Positions 7,192 through 9,244 of a DNA stretch of 9,244 nt are shown one piece after another. Under the pieces are notes generated by a model that worked only from the letters and a program-made list of their open reading frames with translations, was not told the origin of the DNA and did no database searches. The position numbers and the translations under genes are program-made. Origin of the DNA: Thermodesulfovibrionales bacterium (GTDB lineage Bacteria > Nitrospirota > Thermodesulfovibrionia > Thermodesulfovibrionales > Dissulfurispiraceae); NCBI GenBank assembly GCA_021129835.1, contig JAJOKM010000007.1, positions 1 through 9,244 of the forward strand, in the 5' to 3' direction. Each line of letters starts with the position of its first letter. Position 1 is the first letter of the stretch.

Positions 7192-8435
7192 TTATAGCCC
7201 CTCTTCGTCTTCCAGCATGGTCAGCAAAATATCCCCTACATCAGAAAACAGCTCAACGACTTCATTTTCTGGCAGCTTTACGCCGCTTCTGGATAGTTTG
7301 GATTTCAGACCGGTCAGATCCAGGCCAAGCTCCTCGAAAGTCTGCGGATTTACGGCGAGCTCTTTCAAATACCTTAACAGTTCTCCCTGGGGCGTATCGC
7401 TTTCGGCAATACCATCAAAATCGATTGCCGCTTTGGTCTGTAGCTGAACCTTCTCAATCCACACCTTACCCTGTGACACTTCAGATGCAACTGCTCGAAT
7501 GTTGGTGGCAACGGCTTCAGGGTCGATAGAAAGCCGCCCATGTGCTGGGCAGCGGCCTGTCAAAACCGCTCGCACACAGGCTTTCAGTCCTTCAAGGTCA
7601 GATAGCTTTCGGCTCAATACGTCTCCAAAAGCAATCGCTGCCTGCTCGATGTTTTGGGCGTTGCCAACATCTGCCTTGACCTCTACCCAGCGAAGCACAC
7701 TCAGGGGCACAAATTGTGTGCGAATTTCAGATTCTTCTACTTCTACCAAAACGCAGCCTTTATTGCCGGGTTCTCTAATGTGCCGTCCTTGAGTGCAGCC
7801 TGCATAAACAATGTGCGGTCTTTCCCGAAGCACATCATACTTGCGCACATGGCCGAGCGCCCAGTAATCATAACCCTTTACTGTAAGCTCGTCCAGTGTG
7901 CACGGGGCGTACGGCAGGTGACCTTCGGCGCCGGATATCAAACAGTACAGAATGCCGATATTAAGTATGTCGGGAACCGGGACAGGGTAAGCTGCTGCCA
8001 GATTCTCGTATACATCCTAGTTTGCATAGCTTTGGCCGTGGATGGCAACGCCCAGATCCTCGAGTAGCCAGGTCTCCGGCTTGCGTGCACTGAAAATCTT
8101 AACGTTCTGCGGCATAGGTATGGTCTTGGTCATGGCGTTGGCAGCATCATGGTTGCCGCGTATTACAGCAACACGGATTCCGGCTTCTCCAAGATTACGC
8201 ATCTGATTGGCAAAGTACAATCCTGTGTTAAAGTCCTGCCAGTCACCATCGTAGAGGTCGCCGGCCACAAGAACAAAGCTTACCTTTTCTTCCAAAGCAA
8301 AATTGATCAGGTTGTCTAACGCCTGCCGAGTGGCCCCCCCCTGATTTCTTCAATTGGGGGCGCTCCCTCATAGGGCAGCAAGCCTCTCAAAGGCGAATCC
8401 AGATGAATATCAGCAGTATGTAAGAAGGTCAGCAT
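7192..8435 (-). pseudogene. yhaO: YhaO-like DNA repair exonuclease (SbcD/Mre11-type metallophosphoesterase), frameshifted and with an in-frame TAG
   Basis: Metal-dependent nuclease subunit expected to act with the YhaN-like ATPase on DNA ends. About 414 residues if repaired, close to the family's roughly 400. The start at 8435 gives MLTFLHTADIHLDSPLRGLL with the D-x-H motif, preceded by GGAGG at 8440-8444. Further motifs are VLVAGDLYDGDW (GDxxD) and IRGNHDA (GNHD). Later WALGHVRKYDVL stands where the family has GHxH, so the second metal-binding His is Arg here; the capping segment QGRHIREPG is normal. The frame is lost in a run of 8 G (8334-8341); 9 or 6 G would restore it. A TAG at 8017-8019 falls between SYAN and DVYENLAAAYP, where the family usually has a basic or polar residue. 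The gene ends with TAA 5 nt before yhaN. As written, no full product is made. Confidence 0.85.
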
Positions 8436-8658
8436 AAAGCCTCCGGCAAAAGACAAGAGTTGAAAGGTTAAATTGCATTTCCGTAAAACTCCGCGCAGCT
8501 TGATAAATTTCGGATGCCATCATTTTGGCTCTTTCCCATTTCAAGGGGGTAGCGCCATGCTGATTCAAAAGGTTTGTCGAGTAGACATCTTCAAATACCT
8601 CCTTTAGGTTTGCTTTGTATTCCCTGTTTCTCTCCCCTTTCGGTATGGAGAGTGTCAC
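8410..8658 (-). CDS. Unidentified small ORF between the intron end and yhaO
   Basis: An 82-codon open frame (GTG start at 8658) that begins at the predicted 3' edge of the group II intron and overlaps the first 26 nt of yhaO. I do not recognise it. It is Lys/Arg-rich, with phrases such as VYSTNLLNQHGATPLKWERA. A strong AAGGAGG (8598-8604) lies inside it, 9 nt before an out-of-frame ATG (8588) that opens only 7 codons. The frame may simply be an open stretch created by the intron 3' end and the yhaO leader. No function is assigned; coding status is doubtful. Confidence 0.25.
   Translation of the reverse strand: MTLSIPKGERNREYKANLKEVFEDVYSTNLLNQHGATPLKWERAKMMASEIYQAARSFTEMQFNLSTLVFCRRLYADLLTYC
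8440..8444 (-). promoter_or_regulatory. Shine-Dalgarno of yhaO
   Basis: GGAGG on the minus strand, followed by ctt and then the ATG at 8435. It fixes the yhaO start, and the following residues (LTFLHTADIHLDS) match the expected N-terminus of the family. Confidence 0.7.
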
Positions 8659-8728
8659 AATATTCTACCCTTGGACGCATTCGACATCCCTCACAGAACC
8701 GGACTTGAAGATTTCCTTCATCCGGCTC
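8654..8728 (-). ncRNA. Group II intron 3' end: domain V and probable domain VI
   Basis: Bases 8728-8696 on the minus strand form a 33-nt hairpin with all the features of domain V. It begins GAGCCGGATGAAG, has a GAAA-type loop region, returns as CTTCAAGTCCGGTTC, carries the AGC catalytic triad near its 5' end, and has the mid-stem interruption. It starts 15 nt after the stop of the maturase remnant, as in intact introns. Domain VI would follow, with a short stem GGATG/CGTCC around 8676-8692. The exact 3' splice site is not clear; the GTGAC ending at 8654 is one possibility. The rest of the intron (domains I-IV 5' part) is missing from the window. Confidence 0.75.
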
Positions 8729-8743
8729 TTCAGGAACACATCC

Positions 8744-8910
8744 TCAATGCGAGGATAGAGTATAGGTTAGGTGATATATCTTTGGTAACGGCAAAGGATT
8801 ATACTTTACAAAATTCAGGAACTGTTTCCAGTTGTAGCTTTTCTTTTGGCTGCGCCTATTTATCCATTTATGCGCCAGCCGCAAGCTTTGGCCATAGAAT
8901 GCCCGCATCC
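8744..8910 (-). pseudogene. C-terminal remnant of a group II intron reverse transcriptase/maturase
   Basis: The segment AFYGQSLRLAHKWINRRSQK followed by SYNWKQFLNFVKY and PLPLPKIYHLTY matches the last part of group II intron-encoded maturases: the domain X region, with the WxNRRSQ block and the NWxxF motif. It stops with TGA at 8744, immediately before domain V, confirming which protein it is. The reverse transcriptase core (including YADD) is absent. At its 5' end the frame runs without interruption into a different protein remnant, with the joint near GINGMR. It is the scar of a truncated intron, not a working element. Confidence 0.75.
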
Positions 8911-9080
8911 CGTTGATACCGAAGCCGATCTTTTCTGTTATTCCAAGCCTGTGAAAGGCATCGAACAATATGGGATTTCGCGCTACACTGAGCTTCCCGA
9001 ATTTACCTATTGTCGAAGAGAAGTCGGCCAGGATTTGTTATTTCAACGCGATACTCCATCATCCGCTGGAAACTTATAAA
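8911..9080 (-). pseudogene. C-terminal remnant of a COG2865-type AlbA/Schlafen-HATPase ATP-binding protein
   Basis: Two adjacent minus-strand frames carry recognisable pieces. The first (from about 9080 to 9006) reads MMEYRVEITNPGRLLFDNR and then stops at TAA. The second (9037-8911) reads GKFGKLSVARNPILFDAFHR then LGITEKIGFGIN. Joined by a frameshift near 9010-9025 they give the order typical of the HATPase_c_4 end of COG2865 proteins: a VEIxNPG nucleotide-binding box, then a RNPxLxxxFHRLGxxEKxGxGI block. Such proteins have an N-terminal AlbA_2/Schlafen-like domain and are thought to be regulatory or defence-related. That domain is missing, a TAG precedes the remnant at 9081-9083, and its end is replaced by the intron maturase. 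Confidence 0.6.
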
Positions 9081-9123
9081 CTAAAGAACGTCCCCTACTT
9101 TCCTTAAATTGCAAATGAACCAT

Positions 9124-9243
9124 TCAAATTATTGAATATTGTTTTTCATAATACTGATTGAATTCATTCAAATTGGGATAGGTTTTTCTACCAATTTTCA
9201 ATGGTAAAATCACAAAATTATCGGGATGCCCATAAAAAAGATA
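9124..9243 (-). CDS. C-terminal tail of an unidentified protein entering from the right edge
   Basis: An open minus-strand frame enters at the window edge and runs 39 codons to a TGA at 9124-9126. It reads YLFYGHPDNFVILPLKIGRK, then TYPNLNEFNQYYEKQYSII. The composition (aromatic, Asn-rich, with regular alternation) looks like coding sequence rather than chance, but I cannot name a family, and the frame is short in an AT-rich stretch. Positions 9081-9123 after it contain no gene. Confidence 0.3.
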   Translation of the reverse strand, partial: YLFYGHPDNFVILPLKIGRKTYPNLNEFNQYYEKQYSII

Positions 9244-9244
9244 A

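Noticed and set aside
8565..8588. Short peptide (MSTRQTF) after a strong AAGGAGG
   Set aside because: Only seven codons, no recognisable attenuation structure, and the region borders an intron scar; a leader peptide cannot be supported.
8744..8968. Reading the fused ORF as one functional protein
   Set aside because: Its two halves belong to two unrelated families, each truncated; the upstream part also needs a frameshift.
8654..8968. A complete, active group II intron
   Set aside because: Only the last part of the maturase and the 3' RNA domains are present; the catalytic reverse transcriptase core and 5' intron domains are not in the window.
8671..9079. Plus-strand frames at the right end
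   Set aside because: They run opposite to the maturase remnant, domain V and the COG2865 remnant, and show no family motif.

Overview
All recognisable genes in this window lie on the minus strand, so they read from right to left. It looks like a chromosomal segment of a Gram-negative-type bacterium: it carries a bifunctional PBP1A, a THEP1-type NTPase, repeat-rich spacers and debris of mobile or defence genes. The mix resembles Nitrospirota or Desulfobacterota-type genomes, but no phylogenetic marker is present and that guess is weak.

Left part (1-2950). Two healthy genes: a short class A penicillin-binding protein (176-2125, PBP1A-like, all catalytic motifs present) and a THEP1-family P-loop NTPase (2394-2930). 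PBP1A is bracketed by two inverted copies of a short hairpin-bearing repeat (20-71 and 2261-2316). It has a perfect TATAAT box only 5 nt before its ATG, a G9 tract in its membrane anchor, and a 21-residue internal tandem duplication just after the SxxK motif.

Middle (2951-3677). A wrecked nucleotidyltransferase/HEPN (MNT-HEPN) pair. Only the 3' part of each gene survives, and a 122-bp element with perfect 15-bp terminal inverted repeats sits exactly between the remnants. A further copy of the terminal repeat (13/14) lies alone at 81-94. About 230 bp of non-coding sequence with small repeats follows.

Core (3678-8435). A yhaO-yhaN type operon, i.e. an SbcD-like metallophosphoesterase followed 5 nt later by an SbcC/Rad50-like AAA ATPase. 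Both would be full length (about 414 and 1169 residues) but for six frame breaks, each at a homopolymer tract, and one in-frame TAG in each gene. YhaO also has Arg in place of the second His of its GHxH motif. As written neither makes an intact protein; this is either real decay or homopolymer sequence error.

Right end (8436-9244). The 3' end of a group II intron (last part of the maturase, domain V, probable domain VI) fused in frame to the C-terminal remnant of a COG2865-type AlbA/Schlafen-HATPase protein, then the tail of an unidentified ORF running off the window.

Overall this is two housekeeping-type genes beside a graveyard of accessory and mobile genes. I see no convincing intact new system. 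The most useful leads are the homopolymer-disrupted YhaO/YhaN pair, the MITE-like element, the inverted repeat pair around PBP1A, and the intron/COG2865 junction.
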